DNA of 64,000 nucleotides from Neodontobutis hainanensis. Taxonomy: Eukaryota > Chordata > Actinopteri > Gobiiformes > Odontobutidae. The position numbers and the translations under genes are program-made. Shown piece after piece: positions 21,262-31,419 of this stretch (positions are counted from its first letter, which is position 1; the number at the start of each line of letters is the position of its first letter). The notes under the pieces are model-generated. The model did no database searches. It was not told the origin of the DNA and saw only the letters and a program-made list of their open reading frames with translations. The stretch lies in NCBI GenBank assembly GCA_024349245.1, contig JALDNG010005448.1, positions 30,791 through 94,790 on the forward strand, given 5' to 3'.

Positions 21262-22625
21262 ATCTATCCATCTTCTACTGCTTATCCGGGGCCGGGTCGC
21301 GGGGGCAGCAGTCTAAGCAGAGACGGCCAGGCTTCCCGCTCCCCAGACACTTCCTCCAGCTCTTCCGGGGGGATACCGAGGCATTCCCAGAGACATAGTC
21401 CCTCCAGCATCTCCTAGGTCTTCCCCGGGGTCTCCTCCCGGTGGGACATGCCCAAAACACCTCCCTAGGGAGGTGTCCAGGAGGCAACCGAAACAGATGT
21501 CCAAGCCACCTCAGCTGGCTCCTCTCGATGTGGAGGAGCAGCGGCTGTACTTTGAGCTCGTCCCGAGTGACCGAGCTCCTCACCTTATCTCTAAGGGAGC
21601 GCCCTGCGGAGAAAGCTCATTTTGGCCGCTTGTATCCAGGATCTTGTTCTTTCGGTCATGACCCAAAGCTCATGACCATAGGACCAGTAGGAACGTAGAT
21701 TGATCAGTAAATCGAGAGCTTTGCCTTACAGCTCAGCTCCTTCTTCACCACAACAGACCGGTACATTTACCGCATCACTGCAGAAGCTGCACCGATCTGT
21801 CTGTCAATTTCACGTTCCCTCCTTCCATCACTCGTGAACAAGACCCCGAGATACTTAAACTCCTCCACTAGAGGCAGGATCTCTCCACCAACCTGAAGGG
21901 GGCAAGCCACCCTTTTCCGACTGAGAACCATGGTCTCAGACTTGGAGGTGCTGATCCTCATCCCAGCCGCTTCACACTCGGCTGCAAATTGTCCCAGTGC
22001 ACACTGAAGGTCCTGGCTTGATGGAGCCAACAGGACAACATCATCTGCAAAAAGCAGAGATGAGATCCTGTGGTCCCCAAACCTGACTCCCTCCGGCCCC
22101 TGGCTGTGCCTAGAAATCCTGTCCAAGATAATGAACAGGACCGGTGACAAAGGGCAGCCCTGCCGGAGCTCCGGTTGTACAGGGACCGCCTGTACGATCA
22201 GAGCAGGAGCTTGGTTCTTAGCAAAGGGCCCCGGACCCCATACTCCCAGAGCACCCCCCATAGGGGTGCCACAAGGGACACAGTCGAATACCTTCTCCAG
22301 ATCCACAAAACACATGTGGACTGGTTGGGCAAACTCCCATAAACCCTCCAGCACCATGGAGAGGGTATAGAGCTGGTCCAGTGTTCCATGACCGGGACGA
22401 AAACCGCATTGTTCCTCCTGAATCTGAGGTTCAACTATCGACTGCATTCTCCTCTCCAGTACCCTGGCATAGACTTTCCCGGTGAGGCTGAGGAGTGTGA
22501 TTCCTCTGTAGTTGGAAAACACCCTCCGGTCCCTCTTCTTGAAAAGAGGACCACCACCCGGTCTGCCAGTCCAGAGGTACTGTCCCCAACCGCCACTCGA
22601 TGTTGTAGAGGCATGTCAAGGCATG
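21262..22625 (-). mobile_element. RTE-like LINE, 3' half, 5'-truncated
   Basis: It is a separate insertion from 19.2-20.3 kb: both are on the - strand, but the 3' half lies at higher coordinates than the 5' half. It starts near 22625 and ends at the GGATAGATGA-type tail at about 21262. Confidence 0.82.
21275..22620 (-). pseudogene. LINE reverse transcriptase fragment
   Basis: On the - strand the order is: WRLGTVPLDWQTG (22600), SNYRGITLLSLTGKVYARVL (22520-22460), QCGFRPGHGT, MCFVDLEKVFD (palm A), LRQGCPLSPVLF, SLLFADDVVLL (catalytic FADD, about 22060), KSETMVL, EEFKYLGVLFTSDG. A second stretch (21583-21275) carries LLLHIERSQLRWLGHLFRL and the REVFWACPTGRRPRGRP tail. Frames shift near 22520, inside 22200 (damaged GTPMGGALGVWGPG region) and between 21767 and 21583. 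It copies LINE RNA in intact relatives; here it is inactive. Confidence 0.85.
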
Positions 22626-24092
22626 TTAAACCAGAGGAAGCCGACTTCTAAGACCCCTTTTCCAGTGAGTCACAGTAAATTTTTAAAGTATAAATTTTTC
22701 TATTTTTCTGCTATACGGAAGTCTGCTAAGGGCCTAGCTAGTCAACTAGCATCAACAGAACGTTTCTGCCTCAACCCCTCTGTCGTTCGGAACCAGGCAG
22801 GATCGTCAAATTCTGGAGGACACTTTGGAACTTGTCGCGAGGGCCTCCCTGCACCAATCCCAAGACCAGAGTGAGTTTTGCACGTGACACACAGAGCCTG
22901 GTGTTATAAAAACCTAGTCTGTTAATGCCCTGACTTAGTAGACCCCGCTGCTCCCCTAAAAGCCCCTTAGTGAAAGTTAATAGTCGAGGAGGATAAACAA
23001 AACTTTTCTGGTTTCCTAGTATTCTCTGATGTTTCATTGCTTTGCTATTAACCATCCCTGTATTAATGTTCCCATAACTGTGTTCAACCCTTATTATGTT
23101 TTAATTAGTTAACGCATTAATGAATTAATGCCGACAATTATTTTATCACGCGTCAACGTTGGCCAGTTAATATTGTAAAAGATGTCTGAAGAACATTCTT
23201 AGGATCACAACGAATGACTGCACGTATGAGCCCCTCATGACGCACCATCACAAGTAGAATACACAAGTTGTATAAAAAGGAGAGGACGACAAAAGCGATG
23301 GCGTTTGAACATAATGGTAAGAGCATGGCCATTGCTTATTAAATTATAATCTGCCTCCGTGTCTCTCTGGATAAATATAAGGACATATAAAATTATTATA
23401 ACAATATATTAGTGCTGTGCAACAATTAAAGAATTTAATTTTACGATTAATTGTATTATTCAAAAAATTTTGTAATGAATTCAAAATTTATGTATTGCAT
23501 ACTTTTATTAACGTACTGCTATATAAACAGAATTGCAAACACTTTAAACAAATAAGGTGTGTTTTACAGCAGTTAAAAGTTAGTAGCAGTTGAAATATTT
23601 CTTGTAAATCTCAACTTAAGCATTAATATAATCAAATTAAATATTAAAGCAAAATATTTGCCACTGTCAGGGCATTAATATTTAGTTTAGTTTGTTATAG
23701 AAAAAACAGTTATGTCCAGAGCCTCGATCATAACATTATAACAATATAAATGTCTGTGTAGAACCTTGAAGCAAAAAGTTGTGATGCACTTAGAGACTAA
23801 AATTAACAAATAATCTCAGCTCTGATGTGCGTTTGGTTGGTTTATTGCAGATTAAATAATACAGCTCAACAGATAGATGATGGACATGAACCAGAATGCA
23901 TAAATGATAAATATATAATCTCAGCCGTTCAGCATGCTTTGCTGTTAGCTTTGCGCTCAACAAGAATTGCGGCTACCCGTACCTGACTCTCAACCACCTG
24001 GCCTCCCGAAAGTGCACACCTTTACAGACCTACGTGCACGTGCCTGCGCCTCCCGTGAGCTCCGCCACAGTGCACTCATGTACTCATGTTCT
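22626..24092. other. No supported gene
   Basis: AT-rich. At 23271-23325 a TATAAAAAG is followed by an ATG and a GTAAGAG donor-like site, which resembles the start of a decayed transposon gene, but nothing further supports it. Open frames at 22771-23055 (-) and 23967-24194 (+) have no recognisable content. Confidence 0.5.
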
Positions 24093-24303
24093 ACATTTAC
24101 ATTTATTCATTTAGCTGACACTTTTATCCAAAGCTACTTACATTGTTCTAATGTAATTACCTGTGTTACAGTCACTGGAGGCAAGGTGGGTTAAGTGTCT
24201 TGCCCAAGGACACAACAACAGTTTGAACTATTGGGAGAGCAGGAATCGAACCCCCTACCTTCCGGATGAAGGACGACCGCTCTACCCACTGAGCTACTGC
24301 CGT
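24093..24303 (-). mobile_element. tRNA-derived SINE with L2-type tail, inverted
   Basis: On the - strand the head CGGCAGTAGCTCAGTGGGTA and box B region GGGTTCGATTCC are followed by the shared GTGTCCTTGGGCAAGACACTT block. The tail is GATAAAAGTGTCAGCTAAA, the common fish SINE/L2 3' end. It differs from the 18.7 kb type in the tail but shares the head and middle. Confidence 0.82.
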
Positions 24304-24588
24304 TCTGTCTCCTACAGTTTGTTTTGTGTTTTCATTACAGTCGAAGCATGTGAGTGCAGTTCCTGCTGTTCATCAATATGTTGCGGGTTTAGTTTAAGAC
24401 AGCTCAGTGCCTGTGTGTGAATGAAAGTGAGCGTATGCGCGTGCGAGGAGGGCACGCCTGCCTCACCTGAGAGAGTCGAGATAATGTGAGTGTGTGTTTT
24501 CTGACAAGAAAGTTCTGAAGTTAATATTAAAATGTACTTAAAAATATATTTATTAATTTATTTAACAAAATATAACACAAACAAGATA
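24304..24588. other. No gene; upstream of receptor copy 2
   Basis: The right part (CTGACAAGAAAGTTCTGAAG, about 24501 on) is alignable with 57889 on, upstream of copy 5, so the duplicated receptor unit starts at or before about 24500. Confidence 0.55.
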
Positions 24589-24735
24589 TTTCTAAATATA
24601 CCTAATAGAACTCCCACAATGGACGTCTAATTACAACGAACAATCTGATTGGATCACACTAGTTTTCGTCAGCCTTGGAACAGACACATGGGGTTGATAT
24701 GTTCTGTGTAGAGGCAAAGTTGCAAGCATACCAAC
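24589..24735 (+). promoter_or_regulatory. Conserved upstream block of receptor copy 2
   Basis: A block of about 145 bp is nearly identical upstream of copies 2-5. It contains CAATCTGATTGG (24641-24652), which carries an inverted CCAAT-like ATTGG, and TTGGAACAGACACA. It is shared by descent; promoter function is inferred only from position. Copy 1 lacks it because an LTR replaces it. Confidence 0.4.
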
Positions 24736-24771
24736 ATGAAGACACAGACTTCTGGCTGTCAATGGACATGA
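24736..24771 (+). other. Upstream ORF, 11 codons (MKTQTSGCQWT)
   Basis: A short ORF ends 44 nt before the receptor ATG. The same ATG and length recur in copies 3, 4 and 5. Fused in frame in copy 1. It could reduce translation of the main ORF or be a former N-terminal exon. Confidence 0.45.
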
Positions 24772-24815
24772 GCGGAGTCGTGTATTCTTTTGACACTGAA
24801 AAGCATTTTCTAGAT

Positions 24816-25742
24816 ATGAGTCTGAACAGGACTTACACTAACATCCATCCATGCTTTGAATTTGATAATATGACTTACATTTTTTCCAGTAATCCTTCTG
24901 TACTCTGTGTACTGGTATATCTTTCTCTTGGATTGTTATCAGCCACAACAGTTTGTGGAAACCTTCTTGTAATCATCTCTATTGTTTATTTTAAGCAGCT
25001 CCACATTCCAACAAATTACCTTATCCTCTCTCTGGCTGTGGCTGACCTGCTCATTGGAATTGTAGTCTTCCCTTTCAGCATGGCACATACTGTAACCTCA
25101 TGTCTCAATCAGAAAGATGTCTTTTGTATAATACGTGACTGTTTTGATGCTATACTCTGTACGTCCTCTATTCTGAACTTGTGCTGTATTTCTATTGACC
25201 GTTATTATGCCATCTGTAATCCTCTCACATATAAAATCACAGTAACTGGTCATGTGGCTGGGATCATGATCTTGGTGACTTGGAGTGTTGCTGTTATAAT
25301 TGGTATTAGCGTCATTTTAGGAGGATACAGCCAAGGAATCTGTGAAGAAATGTGCTCCGTTGATGTGGTACTGTCAAATGTTATGGGACCTGTTTTTTCG
25401 TTTTACGTACCTGCAATTATCATGCTCTGTATTTATCTTAAGATTTTCTTTGTTGCTCAGAGACAGAGAAACTTAATCCAGATTTCTAAATCTGGATCTA
25501 TCAGTAAAATGGAGAGGAAGGCCACTAAAACTCTGGCCATAGTGATGGGAGTTTTCCTTTTATGTATGACCCCATGCTTTCTTTGTGCTGTCTTTCTGCC
25601 TTTATCTAATGACCCCCCACCACTCGCTCTGTTTGAAGCACTCAACTGGCTCACACTGTCCAATTCAACACTCAACCCATTTATTTATGCCTTTTTTTAC
25701 AGCTGGTTCAGATCTGCCTGTAAAATGATATTATCCAGATAA
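24816..25742 (+). CDS. TAAR-like receptor copy 2, shortened C-tail
   Basis: A 308-aa seven-helix receptor of the trace amine-associated receptor family, predicted at the plasma membrane and coupled to G proteins. The start MSLNRTYTNIHPC was chosen because it is common to all five copies; upstream codons are open here (to 24675) but not conserved. N-glycosylation sites N4 and N18. N1.50 (N49), D2.50 (D77), D3.32 (D111), DRY (128-130), P5.50 and NPFIY are all present, and the TAAR signature NSxxNPxxYxxxYxWF is exact. W6.48 is Met (CMTP). A duplication-like insertion of about 21 bp at 25735-25756 creates a stop after MILSR, removing the SGQIFKGDFSNTKLM tail. That tail is still readable as DNA downstream. 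The receptor core is complete, so it may be functional. Confidence 0.85.
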   Translation: MSLNRTYTNIHPCFEFDNMTYIFSSNPSVLCVLVYLSLGLLSATTVCGNLLVIISIVYFKQLHIPTNYLILSLAVADLLIGIVVFPFSMAHTVTSCLNQKDVFCIIRDCFDAILCTSSILNLCCISIDRYYAICNPLTYKITVTGHVAGIMILVTWSVAVIIGISVILGGYSQGICEEMCSVDVVLSNVMGPVFSFYVPAIIMLCIYLKIFFVAQRQRNLIQISKSGSISKMERKATKTLAIVMGVFLLCMTPCFLCAVFLPLSNDPPPLALFEALNWLTLSNSTLNPFIYAFFYSWFRSACKMILSR

Positions 25743-26562
25743 TATCAAAGGTGATACAGATATTCAAAGGTGACTTTGCCAACACAAAATTAATGTGACA
25801 TGTTGCTTGTATTAGATATTATTATTATTATATTAAATAAATTTGAATTTATTCATATTACTTACATATAATGTTAAATCAAATATCTGGGAGAATAGAA
25901 CTCTGTTTTTGTAAACTGCAGAAACTGTTAGCGAGCATGTACATAAACAATTGTTGAGAAATGGAACAGCTTCTTTCCACAATGTACATTAGTTTTAACA
26001 AAGTACATTTGTGCAACTTACTATTAGACCTAGAGAATCAAAATAATTACTCATGGAGACTAACTTGTTGACATTTTTAGATGACAGTGTTGATATCCTT
26101 TTCTCTACAAAGAAAACAGTTTTTTTTACAAGGCAGTGTTGAGGCAGGTGTAGCAAGTACTTTTGTGCAATGTGTTCCAGTTTAGCATGGACACCTGAGT
26201 GTGCTGCCCACCACTGTAGAGGACAAGCAGGGCCATGCTCTTTACTGCTGTAAAGTTTGAACTGTAATCCCATGAGTAGGAAGGCAATTTTCTTCTTTGG
26301 CGGCTTTGGCTACATTCTACCTAGAAAAGCCTAAGTTTTCTCACTCAGTGTTTGCTAAACTTTATGTTTCTAGGACCAAGACATATACTGTATATAAAGA
26401 CAGTTGTTGGCACACAAAGCTATATGATAATTTATTGTGGGGTTTTGGAATCCTCCATCAGAACATTTTTAACAGAACAAGTGTAATTTTCTGTAGACTG
26501 GTGTATTTTAACAGCTAGTATAAGATTATCAGAGATTATAATAGACTATTATTATTTTGTAA
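25743..26562. other. 3' flank of receptor copy 2, no gene
   Basis: It includes the displaced former C-tail codons (25757-25798). It then has AT-rich sequence similar in part to the copy 4 flank (CAATGTGTTCCAGTTTAGCATGG near 26168 against 47830). Confidence 0.6.
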
Positions 26563-26765
26563 AACATTCATTCATTTTCTACCGTTTTGTCCCGCGGGTG
26601 ACTGGAGCCTATCCCAGCAGCTTTGGGCCTGAGACAGGGTACACCCTGGACAGTGGCCAGTTAGTCGCAGGGCTGACATTTAGAGACAGACAGTGACAGA
26701 CAACCATTCACTCTCACATTCATTCACTAGGGACACTTTAGAGTTGCAAATTAACCTACACATGC
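26563..26765 (-). repeat. Fish interspersed repeat, 3' half, inverted
   Basis: CATTCATTTTCTACCG, GGAGCCTATCCCAGC, GGGTACACCCTGGAC and the ATTCACTAGGGACACTTTAGA block form the common fish repeat whose other half is at 26776. The TCTACCG end also matches the end of the 55.3 kb copy in reverse. Confidence 0.65.
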
Positions 26766-26775
26766 ATGTCTTTGG

Positions 26776-26960
26776 ACATGCAGTGGTTAGCACTCCTGCC
26801 TCACAGCAAGAAGGTTGTGAGTTCAAAACCCGGCCGACTCAAAACATTCTCGGCCGACTCCGGTCTTTCTGTGAGGAGTCTGCATGTCCTCTGCGTGTTA
26901 TTGTGGGTTCTCTCCGGGTACTCCGGTTCCTCTCACTGTCACTTGTATCAAATCCCTTAC
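26776..26960 (+). repeat. Fish interspersed repeat, 5' half
   Basis: CAGTGGTTAGCACTCCTGCC, GTGAGTTCAAAACCCGG, GGAGTCTGCATGTCCTC and GGGTTCTCTCCGGGTACTCC match the complete copy at 55291-55580. The head is tRNA-like (SINE-style). Confidence 0.75.
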
Positions 26961-27489
26961 CATTGAGGCCCACTGTTGCTTGTGTGTAGGAGAATACACA
27001 GGGGAGAGAGAGGCAATCCACCGTCCACATGGCTCAGAGTGACGTGTACTTACCAAGATGCTGGAGAAAAGTGACTGACATACAACATCTCCCAGTTGCT
27101 TGTTTGAAAATAGGAGGTGTTCTTGTGAAGGATGTGGATAAGGGCCTTTTGACACAATTCTGTTGGGGATGGTGGAATACCAATTTAAGAGAAACAACTA
27201 AAACTAAAGAAATATAAACCACCTGCTTTTGCAGAACTACGTGCAGAAGAGGTTCAAGATGCTGCAAAGACATTCTGAAAGAAGCAGCACCTGGGTGCAT
27301 TAAACCAAAAAGTCTCAAGTCATGCACAGTTGGTATATCTAGAAGAAACCAAATTGTGTACTGCCTTAACGTAACAACACTCACAAGGCAGCTGTCTCAA
27401 TAATTGTATGCCATTCAAAAGCAGCTGGCCTAATTAACTGCAAGCCAGAGCAGCAAGTTGTTGGCATCAGACTATGCCATGATGTGTAA
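26961..27489. other. No supported gene
   Basis: Open frames on both strands (27029-27217 +, 27034-27384 -) overlap each other and have no recognised domain. Confidence 0.5.
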
Positions 27490-27840
27490 ATGAATCCTGC
27501 CTTAGTGAGTGCCAAAAGCAAGCAGTTCAACAGCCAGCAACAAAAATGGCAGCAACTGAACAAGTATGTGCCAGACCAACCTTGTCCTGCAAGAAAGAAG
27601 CCTGTCAGATGTACAGCTGAAGTCACGGTCGCCGGTCAAATCTGTCCCTGCCTCCTGGATACCGGATCACAGGTAACCACAATCCCAGTGTCATTTTACA
27701 ATGAGCAATTCTTAGACCAACCTATCCATTCACTCAACTAGTTACTCTCCTTCAAAGGTGCTGTGGGCCAGAGCATTCCTTATCTTGAGTATTTGAGACA
27801 CCAGTTCCCAAAGAATTCCATTGGGAGTAATTTCCCAATT
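27490..27840 (+). pseudogene. Retropepsin-like protease fragment of a gypsy-type retroelement
   Basis: The frame from 27490 encodes a Gln-rich stretch and then VTVAGQICPCLLDTGSQVTT, followed by IPVSFYNEQF. The LLDTGS motif is the catalytic signature of retroviral-type aspartic proteases, and the Q-V-(T/S)-T-(I/V)-P context is typical of fish LTR retroelements. The frame stops at 27739, but readable sequence continues (GAVGQSIPYLEY, about 27770-27800) as in the second half of such proteases. No RT follows. Decayed. Confidence 0.65.
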
Positions 27841-28210
27841 CAAATCCTAGCACAGATGTCAGACCTGGATTTCTTTAGTCTTAAATGACATGAATACTCT
27901 TTAGGCCCTGTATGAGCTGTTGTGCAGCAGTGATTCCTCTTCATTTCAGTCTAGGTCCTTATGGCTATAAAATTGTCTTGCAAACCCTCCAGCTGACACA
28001 CCAGAAACATGGAAATAACAATGTTTATATCGTCACAGTCTGCAGTAAGCGCCCAATGCTCATTCCAGTATGTCACACACATGTGGTGGAGGGTGCAGCT
28101 ATGGTTTCCACTCCAATGACCAATCACTGACTTCCCGTATTAAGGAATGCTGGGAGGTTTGGATTTTAGCAGTTGTTTGATCAATTCTACCTGTTAGTTC
28201 ATGCTGTAAC
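27841..28210. other. No supported gene
   Basis: It may be further decay of the protease-bearing element. The frame 27912-28130 has a segment (VYIVTVCSKRPMLIPVCHT) that could be the region after the protease, but this is weak. Confidence 0.35.
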
Positions 28211-28740
28211 CAGTGTTGGTTAATGAGTATAATGGTGTTACTAACTGAGTTTATTTTTCAGTAACGGAGTAATATAACGAATAACTTTTCCTATTGTTTA
28301 GAAGCCATTATTGTTACTGAGAATGTAAAGTGTTGTGTTACTACAATTAGGTTGAATAAAGCGCAAGGTGTCATGCTTTGGCTGCACATCAGCTCCTGCC
28401 GTAGATAGCAGAGGTGGGGATGATCACATTGTTGCAAATGTGATGATGATTGGCTGGGTGGGTGAGGCTCTGCTCACGCGGTCTCACTGCACGCTCTGAC
28501 TACCACTAAACAGACTGCGTCAGCAACAATGGCGGAGCCAGCGAAATTTAAAGGTACCGTTCTTAAACTGGAAATACCGACACTATTTCTCTTTAATCGA
28601 AAATAAAGACAAGAATATTTCTGTAACATGCTATGCCCAGGAAAATAGACTTTTTCCATGTCTGCTTAAGCAACTCAAATCTTATGAAGCACCTTACATC
28701 AGCACATGCTAACACGACACTTGTTTGCTTCTCCTCCTAC
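28211..28740 (+). mobile_element. hAT transposon remnant, 5' end
   Basis: It begins CAGTGTTGGTTAATGAG, a diverged version of the hAT end at 1041, followed by GTTACT/GTAACGG-type subterminal repeats (28228-28290). A BED exon remnant follows in the same direction. Confidence 0.6.
28529..28725 (+). pseudogene. hAT transposase BED finger remnant
   Basis: The start MAEPAKFK at 28529 is followed, in shifting frames, by WKYRHYFSLIENKDKN, then VTC, and further on NSNLMKHLTSAHAN (28672-28714). These are the aromatic, Cys and His-x-x-x-x-His parts of a BED zinc finger. At least two frameshifts separate them, and one Cys of the first pair is not recognisable. The layout mirrors the exon at 335-742, but the sequence is a different, older copy. 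Confidence 0.55.
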
Positions 28741-29249
28741 GTTACAATCACTGGTTTAGTTGTTAGATAAGAGGAGTATTTTAGTATAGATTAATGTATT
28801 GTTCATTTTTACTGAGAATGAACAAGTTAATCTACAGACAGAGTTGGACTGTGTTCTGTTTATTGTGCAATAATTTGCAGGTACAGAGATTTGCACTTAA
28901 TGGCCTTTGTTTCTTTTTACCCAAGTTTACATTTGTGCGTCTTAATTTTGCACTTGAATTTTATTTATTCAATATTTTGTTTTTATATGTTTTTGTTTCT
29001 ATGTATATCATATGGCAGACTGCAATCTACTGAGCTCATATAAATACCAAAGGTTCTAAAATACACTATACTGTATAAAGTGTTTTTATTTTTATAAAGT
29101 TTGTATGTTTAATTCCACTCAGAAAAAGTTACAAGTACAGCGCTAGGCATAGGTTGCATCAGCCATATATGAAACAACCACGGCCTTTTAAGCAACAGCC
29201 AAATGCTGCTCCTCAACATATAATACAATCACAATTATCTTAAACACTG
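28741..29249. other. No gene
   Basis: AT-rich; the 29029-29100 part is low complexity. The 28794-29033 frame is hydrophobic by composition only. Confidence 0.5.
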
Positions 29250-29781
29250 ATGCCTTCAGTTCCCTATGGCCAACCTCAACAACAACAACAAACATCACAG
29301 GTGCATAATGCGCAGTTCCTGCCTGCACCAAGTGCCAGGTGCAGGACAATATCAACAATAGGGAGGCCAGGACCCTACTACGGAGAGAGTGGAGTACCCA
29401 GCACCAGAAGTGCACATACTAATTTAGGGAAACTTCTGAAATTTATGGTAGACTCAATGGGGCTAAATATAGTACCATCAATTGCGCTTTTCCACTCTAT
29501 CCTTAACCTCCGGTGTAGACTTAGGTGCAGACCAACTAACAGTGACGCATTCATTTTTACTACAGCTTACCTCTCCCATTAATTTAATGGCAAGAGATTT
29601 AATAGCTACTCTTAAGGCAGTAATTATCTGTGAAGAGGCATATACAGACGTACTCTTCCCGAATGGCTATGTGTGTCATTCCTCCACTCATTTTGACTCT
29701 CAAATGCTTCAAGGCATAGCTGAAGACAATGGGGCACACATTGGGGAGCACTGGACTCAGACTCTGTTACTCACTTTGTGA
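29250..29781 (+). pseudogene. Decayed endogenous-retrovirus-like gag/protease fragment
   Basis: A Gln/Pro-rich stretch (QPQQQQQTSQ, 29270-29300) is followed, in another frame, by SPINLMARDLIATLKAVIIC (29570-29632). It resembles the end of retroviral protease and start of polymerase (hydrophobic-N-L-M-x-R-D-L-L pattern). No catalytic DTG/DSG was found and no RT motifs follow. The identification rests on one short motif. It is inactive. Confidence 0.4.
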
Positions 29782-30802
29782 TAGAGTGGGACACTCTGGG
29801 GTTTGCTGATTTGATACTATCTTAAGAGATGGGGCTCCGGTCAGAGAGTGGGCACGGAGACAAAAACTACCACAGTTAAACTATGGTTAGGGTAAGCATT
29901 GTGGTTTATATTACCTATGGTTACGTTTTGTTACAACAACGATGTTGATGACACTTCATGCTGAAGATCAAATATGAATAAAAACATATTTCTACCAGTG
30001 TTCGCTAACGTATGTGTATCCTGAGTCGGTCGAGTTGAGCTAAAATTCGATAACATTTTTGTCTTTAAAGGGTGATCACGTTGTTTGTCTCTGGAGTTCA
30101 GACAACTAAGTGGTCTTAAAATGAAGTGTAATTTCTTATGTTTCTAACCGTATATTGTTTGAATTATTTCAATTCAATTTCATATGTTTTTACAGTGGCC
30201 GTAAAATGAGCGCTATCGCCCGAGCTTTTAGCACTAAGCTACTATTATCCTGAGTCAGACACTACTACTATCCCGAGTCGGTCACTCACCTTCTTGACGT
30301 ATGGAGCTTAATTTGTGGGATTTTTTTTAGCTTGCATTAGCTTTACTTAGATCTGGGATATTGCCGTTGGTGTTTACACACATTCTGTGCACTAATTTCT
30401 GTCCTTCAGAATAAGATCTCATGCCTTGGCCAAGAAAAAAACACTATTATGTTTATGTTAACTTGTTTACAGCCCACTCTTCAGGATGTTTTTTGATCTC
30501 CTCCTTTCAGTAATGTTGATGTCTTATTTTAGAGTTTAACACTGTATTAGATCATGTATTAGCCTACATTATAATCCTGGATTCACTTAAAGTCAAACAA
30601 AAATTAGGAAAATACAGTTTTGTAAGATAATAAGAAACAAGGAGCCACAACAATTACACCAAAATTACTGATTTAAATAATTACAAATTGATTGAAATAA
30701 ATTTAATTAATTAAATACTTTTGTTTTTACCAAGAAAAATTTTAATATAAAAACAAAAATTACAATAGATTTTACAAACTGCATAAGCAAATATTTACAA
30801 AA

Positions 30803-31003
30803 TTATTTATCGTTGCACCAAAAACAAATACATTCTTCCACCAGCTCCTCCTCCCAAGCCACACAGGTACAGTGAAACCATTTTTCACACCCGTCACACC
30901 CACGACACCAGTCCCTCGTCTGACTCTGGAGGGTCAGGCTGCCAGCACCGGCCACACCGCCACACATCATACTCCAGTCTTTCTTTGGCAAAAGAAAGGT
31001 CAA
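30803..31003 (-). CDS. PHD-finger-like segment of the pogo-like element
   Basis: A short frame downstream of the transposase on the same strand encodes WCRGCDGCEKWFHCTCVAW followed by CICFWC. The spacing (C-x2-C, W-F-H-x2-C, final C-x2-C) is that of a PHD zinc finger, whose usual role is binding histone H3 tails. Only one Cys of the first pair (MCGG) is clear. It stops at 30803. It is either the last exon of the transposase or a separate accessory protein; the region between (31004-31110) could be an intron. Its link to the transposase is inferred from strand and position inside the same terminal repeats. Confidence 0.6.
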   Translation of the reverse strand: MTFLLPKKDWSMMCGGVAGAGSLTLQSQTRDWCRGCDGCEKWFHCTCVAWEEELVEECICFWCNDK

Positions 31004-31419
31004 TATTTTATTGGGTTACAATATTAGGGAGCCATTTATAGCATTGCATATTAAAATAAATTACTTATCCTACATGAACTTGTTTAAGACAAAAGAACCA
31101 CAATAATTAATTAATCACATAAACAGATTTTATATAGCCTATATTTGTTGTTAGTATATGTTTGTTCTTTTTGTTGACTAACGGTGGATGTCGAGGGCCC
31201 AGTGGACAGGGAGAAGAAGCTGGAGGAAGATGATTGGATGACTGTTAAAGAAGTGACAAAGAGCTTAGTGACAATTTGTCTACACCTATAACTAGTACAG
31301 CAGTTATTATCAAAGAGTGTGTATTGGGTTTGTGGGAATGACAGGTTGGACAAGGAGATGTGGAAATAGAGGGATAGCATCAGGCCTGGACTGAGAAGAT
31401 ACCGGTGGGGTTGGTGGAC

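Noticed and set aside
24675..24815. 47-residue N-terminal extension of receptor copy 2
   Set aside because: It would begin at a TTG; the extension is frameshifted or interrupted in copies 3-5, while MSLNRT is common to all.
28794..29033. Hydrophobic 79-codon frame as a membrane protein
   Set aside because: T-rich sequence gives Phe/Leu runs; no conserved features or context.
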